This document shows, piece by piece, positions 48,674 to 57,570 of a stretch of 64,000 nt of DNA. The position numbers and the translations under genes were made by a program. The notes beneath the pieces are model-generated. The model was not told where the DNA came from and did not search any database. It saw nothing but the letters and a program-made list of their open reading frames with translations. Position 1 is the first letter of the stretch. Each line of letters begins with the position of its first letter. This DNA comes from Elusimicrobiota bacterium (GTDB taxonomy: Bacteria > Elusimicrobiota > Elusimicrobia > UBA1565 > UBA9628), in contig DMMY01000012.1 in NCBI GenBank assembly GCA_003452935.1, positions 181,931-245,930 of the forward strand, written 5' to 3'.

Positions 48674-49492
48674 TTATTCCCAGCGGAATTTTAGCGCATT
48701 ATCCAGGGCCTTGGCAACGTCACGGCGGTAGGGGCGCTGGAACGGCCCGCCCACTTCCTGGAGGAGGCCGTCGCCTTGAAGATAATAAAGGGCGCTGCCG
48801 CGGGATTCCTTGATGGACGTGGCGATGGTCCACTTGATGATGGGGGTCATGCCCGCGACCGGGTCCTCGGAAGTGCCCACGTTGACGACGCTGGAGTCCG
48901 GGATTTCCACGGCGAGGCTGAACTTATAGCCCCAGGCGACGTCGATTTCGAGGGGCTGTATGGTGACGGCGGTTAGGTACTTGCCCTTTCCTTTGTAGGA
49001 GCCGGCGCAGGTGCGCAAGACCTGGTAGCGCGCCTTGATCGCGGTCGCCCCGTATGAATTCTTGGCGGAGAAGGCGTAGATCGTGCCTTGGGGCGGCTTC
49101 CAGCCCTCGAGCTGGCTCCAGTGGCTGATGCCTTGCGGCAGGGCGCTCGCGTACTGGGTCTGGACGTCGACCGCGGGCTTGTTGTTTTCAATGACGCTCC
49201 AAATCTTTTCCGCCAGGTTGAGTATCCGGTCGATGATGACGATGGGATCGAGACCGGCGGACCCTGCGCCGGCGGCCGGGGGCGTTGCTCCCTTCTGGGG
49301 CAGGCCGGCCGCGTTATCCAACCGTTCTATGCGGATGGAATTTTCATCGATGGTGAAGGCCTTCGGGTCCTGCAGGGCGGCTTCGCGCATGGGCGGCGTG
49401 AATTCGTCGTTTGAGATTTTCCGGGCCTGGAGCGCGCTGGCCGTCGACAAGAAGATGGCGGGAATAATCGCCCATCGGCGCAAAGCGGACAT
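48674..49492 (-). CDS. Secreted protein of unknown function
   Basis: 272 residues from ATG 49492, with GGAGG a few bases upstream. Signal peptide LRRWAIIPAIFLSTASALQA. The mature part shows no known motif; VDVAWGYKFSLAVEIPDSSVVNV and IIKWTIATSIKESRGSALYYLQGDG read as β-strands of a lipid- or protein-binding fold. A TGCTACAAT extended -10 lies at 49522-49527 on the minus strand without a good -35. Confidence 0.6.
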   Translation of the reverse strand: MSALRRWAIIPAIFLSTASALQARKISNDEFTPPMREAALQDPKAFTIDENSIRIERLDNAAGLPQKGATPPAAGAGSAGLDPIVIIDRILNLAEKIWSVIENNKPAVDVQTQYASALPQGISHWSQLEGWKPPQGTIYAFSAKNSYGATAIKARYQVLRTCAGSYKGKGKYLTAVTIQPLEIDVAWGYKFSLAVEIPDSSVVNVGTSEDPVAGMTPIIKWTIATSIKESRGSALYYLQGDGLLQEVGGPFQRPYRRDVAKALDNALKFRWE

Positions 49493-49561
49493 GGAACCTC
49501 CGTCGGCTTTAGGATGAGGCCATTGTAGCACAAAGGCCTCTGTCCGGGAGGGCTAAAAGGC

Positions 49562-51877
49562 CTATTTTTTCGGATCCGTTTTTGTTCCGGCCTGGTCCGG
49601 CGCGATGGCGGAGGCCAGCTTGCGCTGGATGAAGAATATCGCGAGAGCCAGAAACACGGTGGCGATGGCGATCCAGTTGAACGGGTTGAAAGTCTCCAGA
49701 TGGCTGAACATCGGCCGCATCGCGAGCATGCCGAGAATCGTCAATGCCGTGAAGGCCGAGCCCGAGAAGGCCACGGCTTTCTGAACCTTGTCCTTGTTGG
49801 CCGGATCCTGCTGGGGGTCGGGGAGGTTGTCGATAAAAAACGAGTTGAGCTTGACCGAGGCCGCGACCTGGAAGAATCCGAACGGGATCATCGCTATGGC
49901 CGGCAGGGTCAGGGCGCCGGCCCAGGCCAGAATCTTCGGAAGCGCCACGACCGCGCCCAGCGTCGGCAGCTGCAGCGCCAAGGTCGCCAGCAGCAGCACG
50001 GCGGGTACGCCCATCATGGTCCAGCGCAGAACCGAGCGGCGCTGCATGTCTTCGGAGCTTGCTTGCGGCTCTTGGGACGCCGCCGTCGTCACGGATGCGG
50101 ACTTGCGCTTCATCCGGTTCTGGAGCGCCAGCAGCACCACGGCCGTGATCAGGCCGCCGGCGCTGTAGAGGCCGCAGATCATTCCGGAGATCGCCGACAT
50201 CCCGCTCGCGCCGCCGATCATCTTGCCGAACCCAGGGGCGAACAAGCGATAGAGGAATACGTTGAGCATGTCGAACGAGGCCGCGCCGAGGAACGAATAT
50301 TTGAGCACCGGAGTATGCCAGACGATCTTGAAGCCCTGATAGATCGAGCTGTTCAAGAACCAGGTCTTGAGGCGCTTCAACGCGGCGAGGGGGTGCGCGA
50401 CGGCTCGCTTGACCGCGAGCGCCGAGGCGGAGATCGAGTCCTTGAGTCCGGGGCCGCTCGTCCGGGCCTGCGAGACGCCCGCCCGGATGGTCGGCAGCAA
50501 CCGCCTGATCGCGGCGATCCCGGAGGCGATAAACGACGCGGCGGTCGCGGCGAAGCCGGAGGGCCCGCCGGCCTGTTGGGCCGCGTCGGAGGGCAGCACC
50601 TTCTTGGCGATCAGAAGCAGCAGGCTGGCGACGATGGCCGCCGGGAAGATCGCCGTGATGGCGCCGGCGCCGACGAACCCGATAAGGGATCCGAAGAGGA
50701 TCGGAGCGATCACGCCTATGATCTCGGCGCTGAACTGGTAGATGACCAGGAATTTTTCCTGGCGGCCCTCTCCGGAGCCGATGAGGATTTTGCGCAGCGT
50801 GAGGAGGGCGGTCGTGGCGATTCCGGTCATGATCCCGTTGGCCGCGTAGAACACGTACATCATGGGCAGCGGGAGCGCGCCGGTGCCGATAAGGAATATC
50901 ATTGTTCCGATCGATAGAGCCCTGAGGAAATGGGCGGCGTAAAAGGTCTTGGTCAGGCCCAGCTTGGCGATCACGGCCTGGGCCAACTGCTGGCCCAGCA
51001 TCATCCCGAGCTGCGAGAAGATCGCGACCTGGGCGAGGATGGAATAGTCGCCGAAGGTTTCCTCGGTGAGCTGGGCCATGGCGGCGCCTTGCGCTTCCAG
51101 ACCGACTTGCTGGGTCAGCAGCGCGCCGAGGAACAGGGCCACGGTGCTGCCCAGGCCGAACCAGCCGAAGCTTTTCTTGGCCGGCGTTGTTTCCGGGTTT
51201 TCCGGGGCTGGCGGCTGCGAGGTTTCAGCCTCGGCTTGGCCGGCTGAGTCGGAAGAGATTCCAGGCTTAAGGGCGGGCGAGGCTTTCTCTAAGGATCGTC
51301 CGTTCGGGCCGGTCTGCGCGCTCGCCGCGGCGACAGGCATGGCCCCCGCGTCCTGGCGGGATGAGAAAATGGATTTAAGCGTCGAACTGACGCTCGCGCG
51401 GATGCGTGAAACCGAAGCCGCCACGCGTCCCGGCTGGGCCGGGATGGCTTCGGCCCGGCTCATGAGCGCCGCTTCCGGAGACTCGGGCGCTGGCGCGCCG
51501 GCGGCCTCGGCGGCCGGCGCGGCGAGCGATATTGGAGAGATATCCGCCTGGGACGCGTCAGGCGACGCCGCGGGCAGGGCCAAAGTCTCGGCGGAGCTTG
51601 GCGATTCGGCGGAGGCTTTGATGGCGGCCGGTATTTGCCGTCGGCCGATCGTGTTGAGGCCGGTTCTCAGCGATGTCGAGCGGACGTCGATTCCGCCCTG
51701 CAGGGCGTTCGCTAGAGGAGAAATTCGGCTGATGGCGATGGGAGCGCCCTTTGGGGCGGTGACCTTGACCGAGACTGTTTTTCCAAAGGCCGCGTAAGCG
51801 CTTGGCCCGGGACTGACCAGCACCAAGGCCGCGCAGAGTATGGCCGCAATAATCCTCTTAGGGTCAGGTCTTGCCAT
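49562..51877 (-). CDS. MFS-like transporter with a long secretory N-terminal extension
   Basis: 771 residues. The first ~30 form a signal peptide (KRIIAAILCAALVLVSPGPSAYA); residues ~30-240 are Ala/Ser/Pro-rich and look disordered. From ~245 on are about 12 hydrophobic helices with a major-facilitator rhythm (FLRALSIGTMIFLIGTGALP; IIGVIAPILFGSLIGFVG), interrupted by a charged central loop near 440-500 and another near 590-620. No substrate is evident. Ribosome site AGGAG before ATG. Divergent from the RDD gene. Confidence 0.75.
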   Translation of the reverse strand: MARPDPKRIIAAILCAALVLVSPGPSAYAAFGKTVSVKVTAPKGAPIAISRISPLANALQGGIDVRSTSLRTGLNTIGRRQIPAAIKASAESPSSAETLALPAASPDASQADISPISLAAPAAEAAGAPAPESPEAALMSRAEAIPAQPGRVAASVSRIRASVSSTLKSIFSSRQDAGAMPVAAASAQTGPNGRSLEKASPALKPGISSDSAGQAEAETSQPPAPENPETTPAKKSFGWFGLGSTVALFLGALLTQQVGLEAQGAAMAQLTEETFGDYSILAQVAIFSQLGMMLGQQLAQAVIAKLGLTKTFYAAHFLRALSIGTMIFLIGTGALPLPMMYVFYAANGIMTGIATTALLTLRKILIGSGEGRQEKFLVIYQFSAEIIGVIAPILFGSLIGFVGAGAITAIFPAAIVASLLLLIAKKVLPSDAAQQAGGPSGFAATAASFIASGIAAIRRLLPTIRAGVSQARTSGPGLKDSISASALAVKRAVAHPLAALKRLKTWFLNSSIYQGFKIVWHTPVLKYSFLGAASFDMLNVFLYRLFAPGFGKMIGGASGMSAISGMICGLYSAGGLITAVVLLALQNRMKRKSASVTTAASQEPQASSEDMQRRSVLRWTMMGVPAVLLLATLALQLPTLGAVVALPKILAWAGALTLPAIAMIPFGFFQVAASVKLNSFFIDNLPDPQQDPANKDKVQKAVAFSGSAFTALTILGMLAMRPMFSHLETFNPFNWIAIATVFLALAIFFIQRKLASAIAPDQAGTKTDPKK

Positions 51878-51899
51878 TTGATGTTTCTCCTAGGCCATC

Positions 51900-51928
51900 A
51901 GAATATCATGGAAGGGATTTGTTCTCAC
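51900..51928 (-). promoter_or_regulatory. Possible promoter of the MFS-like gene
   Basis: Minus strand GTGAGA (51928-51923), 17-base spacer, TATTCT (51905-51900). Each hexamer matches four to five of six consensus bases. Initiation would fall very close to the ATG at 51877, leaving about 15-20 bases of leader. Confidence 0.35.
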
Positions 51929-51992
51929 GGGCCTTATGGCCTTGCCCCTGGCCGCATTCGGCCTAGTCCGCATTAGGACTTATGACCCTCGC

Positions 51993-52022
51993 TTGCATTG
52001 ATGCCTGCCGAGAATTTATACT
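51993..52022 (+). promoter_or_regulatory. Promoter of the RDD gene, probably leaderless
   Basis: TTGCAT (51993-51998), 18-base spacer, TATACT (52017-52022). Ten bases separate the -10 box from ATG 52033, so the mRNA would start at most a few bases before the start codon. Only a weak TAGAG precedes the ATG. Confidence 0.65.
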
Positions 52023-52032
52023 TAGCCTAGAG

Positions 52033-52860
52033 ATGAGCGAGATATCGCCCCTGCCGGGCTTCGAGGCGCGCGTTCCGTTCGAACTTCGGCCCGCCAAGAT
52101 CAGCGACAGGTTCGTCGCATATTTCCTCGACCTCGTCCCTTTCCTGATCGGATTCGGCGCCAGCCTTTACGTCATCGCCGTCAGGCTTCAGGCCGCTGAG
52201 CCCACGCCGCAGTTCGTGCTGCGGCTTGGAGAGCTGTGGCTTGGGCTCTTGATTCTTTACCAGTTTATCGGCAATCTCCTGGGCGCCACGATAGGCAAGA
52301 GGCTCATGGGCATCCAGGTCGCGCGCCGCGACGGCTCCCCGTTGGGTGCGGCGCGCAGCCTCATCCGCGCCGCCGGATATCTGCTGAGCGCGCCTTTATG
52401 CAACTTCGGCTTTCTGGTCGCGCTGGTCCATCCCGAGTCCAGGACCCTCCACGACATCCTGTCCGGGGCTTTGGTGACGGAGTCGCGAGCCAAGCCGCGG
52501 TCCGAGGCCGCGGTTCTGTTCCTGGCCGCTCTGTGCGTGATCTCGGCCCTGTTCCTGGGCAACATCTATCTCACCCTCAGCCGGCCCCTGCCTTCGGACA
52601 TCCTGGCCGTGCGCAAGGCGCAGGAAGGCATCAATATCCTGGCTCAGATCGAGGAAGCCTATAAGGCGAAGAACGGCGCCTTCACCAATTCCCTGGCGGA
52701 GCTGGCCAATGCCAGCGGCGACGTGGCCGAGTTCAAGAAGGCCATGCTGGAGATATTCGACCCCAATTCGTTCCGCATCGAGGCGGGGGCGTCGAGATAC
52801 CGCATATCGGCCGCGGCCAAGGACCGCAAGAAAACCCGGGTTTCCATCACCGGGCCTTAG
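52033..52860 (+). CDS. RDD-family membrane protein with pilin-like C-terminus
   Basis: 275 residues from ATG 52033, chosen because the promoter overlaps the longer in-frame start at 51982. The RDD domain covers about 10-150: Arg and Asp in KISDRFVAYFLDLVPFL, then GKRLMGIQVARRDG, and LHDILSGALV. A further helix (about 160-180) is followed by a segment like the globular start of type II/IV pseudopilins (AQEGINILAQIEEAYKAKNG, FTNSLAEL). The stop overlaps the convergent ArnT-like gene by four bases. Confidence 0.8.
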   Translation: MSEISPLPGFEARVPFELRPAKISDRFVAYFLDLVPFLIGFGASLYVIAVRLQAAEPTPQFVLRLGELWLGLLILYQFIGNLLGATIGKRLMGIQVARRDGSPLGAARSLIRAAGYLLSAPLCNFGFLVALVHPESRTLHDILSGALVTESRAKPRSEAAVLFLAALCVISALFLGNIYLTLSRPLPSDILAVRKAQEGINILAQIEEAYKAKNGAFTNSLAELANASGDVAEFKKAMLEIFDPNSFRIEAGASRYRISAAAKDRKKTRVSITGP

Positions 52861-54473
52861 TATTCGACCAAGACCCAGCGGCCGAAGGCTTGCGCCTGGC
52901 GCACTTTTCCCAGGCTCAAGACGAAAGACGCGTCGCGCTTGCGGCAGACCACGAAAACGCGCCGGTCCGGCAAGGGCAAAGAACTGATGAGATCGTGTCC
53001 TCCGAAACGCTCGGCTCGCACGCGGGCGTCCCTATAGCCGTATTCCAGTTCCCCCCACCAGTTGATCATGCGGTCCACCCTTCGCCCCGCGTAATACGGC
53101 AGACCATGAAGATAGGTGCCGTAAGTGTAGAGCAGATCGCCCGGTTGGCTGCGTTGGACAACGGCGGCCGAGATGTCAGCGGCGCTGAGGCTGCTCATCG
53201 CCGTCCGCATTCCGGCCAAGGCCAGGCCGCCTGAGACCAGCCCGGCGCAGGCGCCGGCCAGGACGGCCCGCCGGCCCCGGCCGCAGCAGGTGAGCGCCAA
53301 TCCCCAGGCCGCGAGGATCGCGCCGGCCAGCCAGGGCAACGCCGGCGCCGGGATTTCGGCGGCGGGCAGCAGCCTGGCCGCCGGCCAGGCCGCGGCCGCG
53401 GCAGCAAGCAGAAAGACGCCGGCCGTCGCGCCGGCTCGATTGAGCCACCTTGGAGAGGCCATGCTTTCCACGCCGCGCGCTCCGAGTATGGCCAGGTGCG
53501 GAAAAACCGGCAGAATGTAGGTGACCAGCTTGGAATGAGATCGCGAAAAAAAGATGACGATGAGAATCGCCCAGGCGGCCAAGGCCAGGCCGCGGCCGTC
53601 CCGACTCATGCGCCAATCCGCGACGGCGCGCGCGAGGCCGGCCGCCACGGCGCCGGTCCAGGGCAGCAGTCCGGCCGGCAGAACGACGAGGTAAAACCAC
53701 CAGGGGTTGGAGCGGTTGAATTTTTCCGTCAGGAAGCGTTGGACGTGGTGTTCATAGAAAAAGAAGCGCAAAAATCCCGGGTGGCGGTGTTCCATGAGGA
53801 TGAACCAGGGAGCCGCGATGAGCAGGAAGGCCGCCGGGCCTAGAGGCCGGGCCAGGGTTTTGAAGTTGGGCCGCGTCCGGGGCCATAGCGCCCATAGAAT
53901 CGCCGCCCATGCCGCGGGGAATACGATTCCCACGAGGCCCTTGCTTAGGAACGCGAACCCGGCGCAGGCCCAAGCGGCCGGCGCGGCCCAGGCCCCGTCT
54001 TCAGGGCGCAGCAGGGCGCGCAGCAGAAACGCCGAACACCAGAGCAGGCACACGCACAAGCCCATGTCCGGCGTGATGAGGTGGGCGAGCATGAAGCCGA
54101 GCGCCGATGTGGCGTGCAGAACCGCGGCGATCCAGCCCACGCGCGCGCCGTAGAGCCAGGAGCCCAGCCAGGCCGTGCCCAACATGCCCAGCAAAGCCAG
54201 CAGCGCCAAGGGCGCGCGCGCGGCCGCAGGACTCATGCCGAAAACGCGGTAAGACGCCGCCGCCAGCCAATACCAGAGGGGCGGTTTTTCGACGTAGTCG
54301 ATCTCGTTGAGACGCGGCGTGGCCCAATCCCCCGAGACGGCCATCTCCCTCGGGATCTCGGCGTAGCGGGCGTCGTCGACCTCGATGAGCGGGTGGCCCA
54401 GGTCCCAAAAGGGCGTGGTGAGCGTCAGGGCCAGGATGAGCCAGAACCAACGCGGCATCCTTTTTTCCAGCAC
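52857..54473 (-). CDS. ArnT/PMT-type membrane glycosyltransferase (GT83-like)
   Basis: 538 residues, about 11-12 helices. The first periplasmic loop has the catalytic acidic pair and Arg/Glu motifs EVDDARYAEIPREM and the YVEKPPLWYW motif typical of the family. Members move a lipid-linked sugar onto lipid A or proteins. Which acceptor is used here cannot be told. Convergent overlap with RDD is four bases. Confidence 0.88.
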   Translation of the reverse strand: MLEKRMPRWFWLILALTLTTPFWDLGHPLIEVDDARYAEIPREMAVSGDWATPRLNEIDYVEKPPLWYWLAAASYRVFGMSPAAARAPLALLALLGMLGTAWLGSWLYGARVGWIAAVLHATSALGFMLAHLITPDMGLCVCLLWCSAFLLRALLRPEDGAWAAPAAWACAGFAFLSKGLVGIVFPAAWAAILWALWPRTRPNFKTLARPLGPAAFLLIAAPWFILMEHRHPGFLRFFFYEHHVQRFLTEKFNRSNPWWFYLVVLPAGLLPWTGAVAAGLARAVADWRMSRDGRGLALAAWAILIVIFFSRSHSKLVTYILPVFPHLAILGARGVESMASPRWLNRAGATAGVFLLAAAAAAWPAARLLPAAEIPAPALPWLAGAILAAWGLALTCCGRGRRAVLAGACAGLVSGGLALAGMRTAMSSLSAADISAAVVQRSQPGDLLYTYGTYLHGLPYYAGRRVDRMINWWGELEYGYRDARVRAERFGGHDLISSLPLPDRRVFVVCRKRDASFVLSLGKVRQAQAFGRWVLVEY

Positions 54474-54500
54474 GCCGGAGAGTCTACTATTTTGGGGCCG

Positions 54501-56093
54501 CTATGGTTTCTTCAGCATGCCTTGGAAGGTGGATGAAAGCATGGAGATCATCTCGTCTTTTTCGCGGATTGTCCCCATGAGCTTCTCGCGCTCCTGGCTC
54601 CAGGTCGAGAATCGGGCGGCGACGGCGTCCTTTTCCTGCAGGGCCTTGGCCATGTGTTCGGTAAGCGTCGCGATCTGGGTGCGCAGATCGCGGATGGTGG
54701 AGTCCTGCGTGGCGCCGCGGGACTGTTCGCTGAACAGCAGCTTCTGCAGCTGGTCCAGCTTCGCCTGCCCAGCGGCTTCGGCCTGGCCGCGGGCTTCGGC
54801 CTGCTGCCGCGCTTTTTCATTCTCCGCGACCAGGGCGCGGGCCAGTCCGTCGCGGTCCTCGGCCAGCATGGCGTGAAGCTTCTCTTTCTCCCGCGCGGCA
54901 AGCGCCGCGGCGGCGAGCCGGTCCTGGGCGGCTTTGACTTCGATTTCCATCTCGGCGATGCGGCCTTGTGCCTGGCGGTTTTTATCCCGTTCGGAGTCCA
55001 GGCGGGCATTGAGCTCCATCATGCTCGAGCCCATGGTGTTCTCCACCTCCCGGCGCTCCTTCGCGTATTTGGCCAGGGTATCGCCGCGGTCCTTGAGGGT
55101 CTTGATCAACTCCAGCTTTTCTCGTTCGAGTTCGGCGATGATCTGATCCTTCGCCTTGGGCGGCGTGTTGAGCCAGGAGAGGACCTTGGCGAGTTCCGTT
55201 TTGAGTTCGCGCGCGGCGCCGACGGCCTGCTCCTGGCCGGCGCCCATGGCGTCAAGCCTGCGGCAGACTTCGGCGATGCGCTCCTCCAGGGCGCTTTCCC
55301 GGCTGACTCTCTCCTGCATGAATTCCTGACGGATGGCATGGTTGTGCTGTTCCCAATCCTTTTGGATGGCGGCTCTCTCCCGGCTGAGCTCGGCCATGCG
55401 GATCTCGGATTTTTCCGACTCCAGCGTCTGCCGGCGCTGCCACCCGGAGAGCCGCTCCTCCACGCCGGCGGCGAACGCCGCGAACTGCTCGCTCATGCGC
55501 CCCAGGAGCCGGCGTTCCTGCTCCGGAACGTCTTTGGCCAGGGCGCGCAACGCGGGGACCAGTTCGGAGACAACGGCGATTTCCTGGCGCCAAGCCTGGA
55601 ACTCGGTCTGCAAGACGCGCAGACCGTCCGCGAGAGCTCCCACATCCTTGCCCATGACGGCCTGGGCGGCTTTCGTCTCCTGGGTCGCGCCGTCGCGCTG
55701 GGCGACGGCATCCTTGAGCAAGGCCGCCCAGGTTTGATGCATGTCGTCGAGACGTTTTTCGAGGGCGTCGATGCGTCCCCGGGAGTGGGATTTCTCCTCG
55801 GAGGTTTCCTTCTCGGCCTTTTCCCGGCGCAGTTGCTCGGTGAGATTCTTGAGGGTGCTCTCCACCTCGGAGCGCAGGGTGGCCTGCTGGGAGAGCGCGT
55901 TTTGAGCCGACTGCGCCCGCTCCTTTTCAGCGGCAAGCTCGCGCTCCAAGGATTCGAGCCGTTTTTGAAAGAATTCCATCATGGGCGTCAGAGGCACATG
56001 AGGCGCGGCGGGACGCAGAAGATCGGCGGGGGGCGGCAAGGGCGGGACCGCGGCGGCGGCCGGCGGACGGGGCTTGTCGCTCTCAGGGCTCAT
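54501..56093 (-). CDS. Long coiled-coil protein
   Basis: 530 residues. A Pro-rich head of ~38 residues, then almost continuous heptad-bearing helix (Glu, Lys, Gln, Ala rich) to the end, with a break near 300-315 (LSWLNTPPKAKDQ). No signal or membrane helix. It resembles cytoplasmic filament or SMC-like rods without ATPase domains. Separate transcription from ArnT-like gene 28 bases downstream is not evident. Confidence 0.7.
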   Translation of the reverse strand: MSPESDKPRPPAAAAVPPLPPPADLLRPAAPHVPLTPMMEFFQKRLESLERELAAEKERAQSAQNALSQQATLRSEVESTLKNLTEQLRREKAEKETSEEKSHSRGRIDALEKRLDDMHQTWAALLKDAVAQRDGATQETKAAQAVMGKDVGALADGLRVLQTEFQAWRQEIAVVSELVPALRALAKDVPEQERRLLGRMSEQFAAFAAGVEERLSGWQRRQTLESEKSEIRMAELSRERAAIQKDWEQHNHAIRQEFMQERVSRESALEERIAEVCRRLDAMGAGQEQAVGAARELKTELAKVLSWLNTPPKAKDQIIAELEREKLELIKTLKDRGDTLAKYAKERREVENTMGSSMMELNARLDSERDKNRQAQGRIAEMEIEVKAAQDRLAAAALAAREKEKLHAMLAEDRDGLARALVAENEKARQQAEARGQAEAAGQAKLDQLQKLLFSEQSRGATQDSTIRDLRTQIATLTEHMAKALQEKDAVAARFSTWSQEREKLMGTIREKDEMISMLSSTFQGMLKKP

Positions 56094-56171
56094 GGGTCGC
56101 GGGCTGTTCTGCCGGAAACGTATCCCGCCTAGGGTAGCAGCCGGGTGTTACAAAAACAATAACCCGTCAAC

Positions 56172-56202
56172 CTGAATTCCCCGATCCAAATGGGGAATTC
56201 AG
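56172..56202 (-). terminator. Hairpin after the CBM48-like gene
   Basis: CTGAATTCCCC (56172-56182) and GGGGAATTCAG (56192-56202) make an 11-bp stem with a nine-base loop directly after the stop at 56204. On the minus strand a T-run (TTGTTTTTG) follows only about 15 bases later, so termination efficiency is doubtful. Confidence 0.5.
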
Positions 56203-56203
56203 T

Positions 56204-56980
56204 TCAGGGCAAGGTGAGGACCGAAGCCCCGCGCTCGGTCTTGTCGTTGTCCGGGTCCAGGGTCTTTTTTCCGTCGACCAGGAACCAATATCGGTAGTTG
56301 GTCCCGGGCAGCAGATATAAAGTCAGGGTCCAGACGCCCTCGCCGCGATGGACCATCTCGCGATGTCCGCCGCGCACGATGAAGGCTCCGGCCAGACGCA
56401 CGTTCTTGGCCCGCGTCGCCCTGATGCGGAACTCCACCGGGACGGAACGCCGCTTATCCTCCGCGGCGGACGAGGGCTGGGCCGGTTCCGGCTTGCCGGC
56501 CTGCGTCGTTTGGGACGCGGCCTGAGGCTTGGCCGCCTCCCTGTGCCGGGGCGGCTCGGCCAGGAGCGCGGGCTTGGGAGCCTTGAGCCCGTTGCCTGCC
56601 TTGGGCAAGGGTTGCTGAGCCTCGGCCGGTTCGGGCTTGGCTTGGGGCGGCGGGGCGCTGGCCGGCGCCTCCGGGGCGGCGGCCTTGGCCGGCTGCGCCG
56701 GCGCGGCCTCGGCCTGCGTTGCCGGCGGCTTGGCAGGCTTGTGGCGTCCTGGCTGGGCCGCGACCAGGACCATCGGAGCTTTCAGATGCTGATAGACCTT
56801 GGCCGCCACGGCCCCTCCGAACACGATGACAAAAATAGAGTCAATCACCAGCAAGACCGCCCAGAGTCTCTGCTGCGTTTTTCCCTCCCCCGAGTCGCTT
56901 GGCCGCGCTGGAGGCGTAGGGTTATCGGAAGAAGAGGTTTCGGAATCCTTCTTGAGACCGAAAAGATCCACCATGGGCAA
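56204..56980 (-). CDS. Membrane-anchored protein with glycogen-binding-like (CBM48/E-set) domain
   Basis: 258 residues. Cytoplasmic N-terminus, one transmembrane helix (LWAVLLVIDSIFVIVFGGAVA, about 38-58), a ~110-residue Ala/Pro/Lys linker, and a C-terminal E-set domain (residues ~180-258: VRLAGAFIVRGG, GVWTLTLYLLPGTNYRYWFLVDG, LDPDNDKTERG) with the AMPK-β/isoamylase-N order. It may bind glucan or serve as a protein-interaction module outside the membrane. Confidence 0.75.
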   Translation of the reverse strand: MPMVDLFGLKKDSETSSSDNPTPPARPSDSGEGKTQQRLWAVLLVIDSIFVIVFGGAVAAKVYQHLKAPMVLVAAQPGRHKPAKPPATQAEAAPAQPAKAAAPEAPASAPPPQAKPEPAEAQQPLPKAGNGLKAPKPALLAEPPRHREAAKPQAASQTTQAGKPEPAQPSSAAEDKRRSVPVEFRIRATRAKNVRLAGAFIVRGGHREMVHRGEGVWTLTLYLLPGTNYRYWFLVDGKKTLDPDNDKTERGASVLTLP

Positions 56981-57021
56981 GATTCTACCGTCTATTGATC
57001 GATCGTGTCAACGGCAACATC

Positions 57022-57570
57022 CTATCGGAACTTCTCCAGGACCCGGGGCCACAGACCCTGGGTCTTGAGCAAGGTTTCGGCGACCTCGCGGACAGCCCCG
57101 TCGCCGCCGCTGCGCCGGGTGACCCAATGGGCGGCGCGGCGCGTCTCGGGCCGGGCGTTGCGCACGGCGACCGCCACGCCGGCGATGCGCAGGACCGGAA
57201 TATCCGGGACGTCGTCTCCGATATAGAGGACCTCTTGCGGGGAGGAGCGCGCGTCGCGGCAGATTTCAGCCACGACGGCTTTCTTGTCGAGCCGGTGCTG
57301 GTAGACGTAGGTCATCTCCAGTATCTTCATGCGTTCGGCCACGCCCTTGGATATCCGGCCGCTGATGACCCCGGTCTTGAGGCCCATCTGGGCGAGCCAG
57401 TTGAGGGCGATCGAGTCTTGCGCGTGGATGCCTTTGAACTCGACGAGTTCTCCCGAGGTGTCCACGAAATGATAGATATGGCCGCTGGTCAGGACCCCGT
57501 CGACATCCATCAGCACTATCCGTACGCGGCGCAGACGGTCGCGCAGGGCTCGCGATGTCAGCTGGGGCAT
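57022..57570 (-). CDS. kdsC: KDO-8-phosphate phosphatase (KdsC, HAD family)
   Basis: Removes phosphate from 3-deoxy-D-manno-octulosonate-8-P during lipopolysaccharide core synthesis. 182 residues, normal size. HAD motif I is MDVDGVLTSG, motif II ISGRISKG, motif III/IV IGDDVPDIPVL. KdsC-like tetramer proteins have just this capless design. Overlaps the tal-pgi stop by 13 bases. Confidence 0.9.
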   Translation of the reverse strand: MPQLTSRALRDRLRRVRIVLMDVDGVLTSGHIYHFVDTSGELVEFKGIHAQDSIALNWLAQMGLKTGVISGRISKGVAERMKILEMTYVYQHRLDKKAVVAEICRDARSSPQEVLYIGDDVPDIPVLRIAGVAVAVRNARPETRRAAHWVTRRSGGDGAVREVAETLLKTQGLWPRVLEKFR

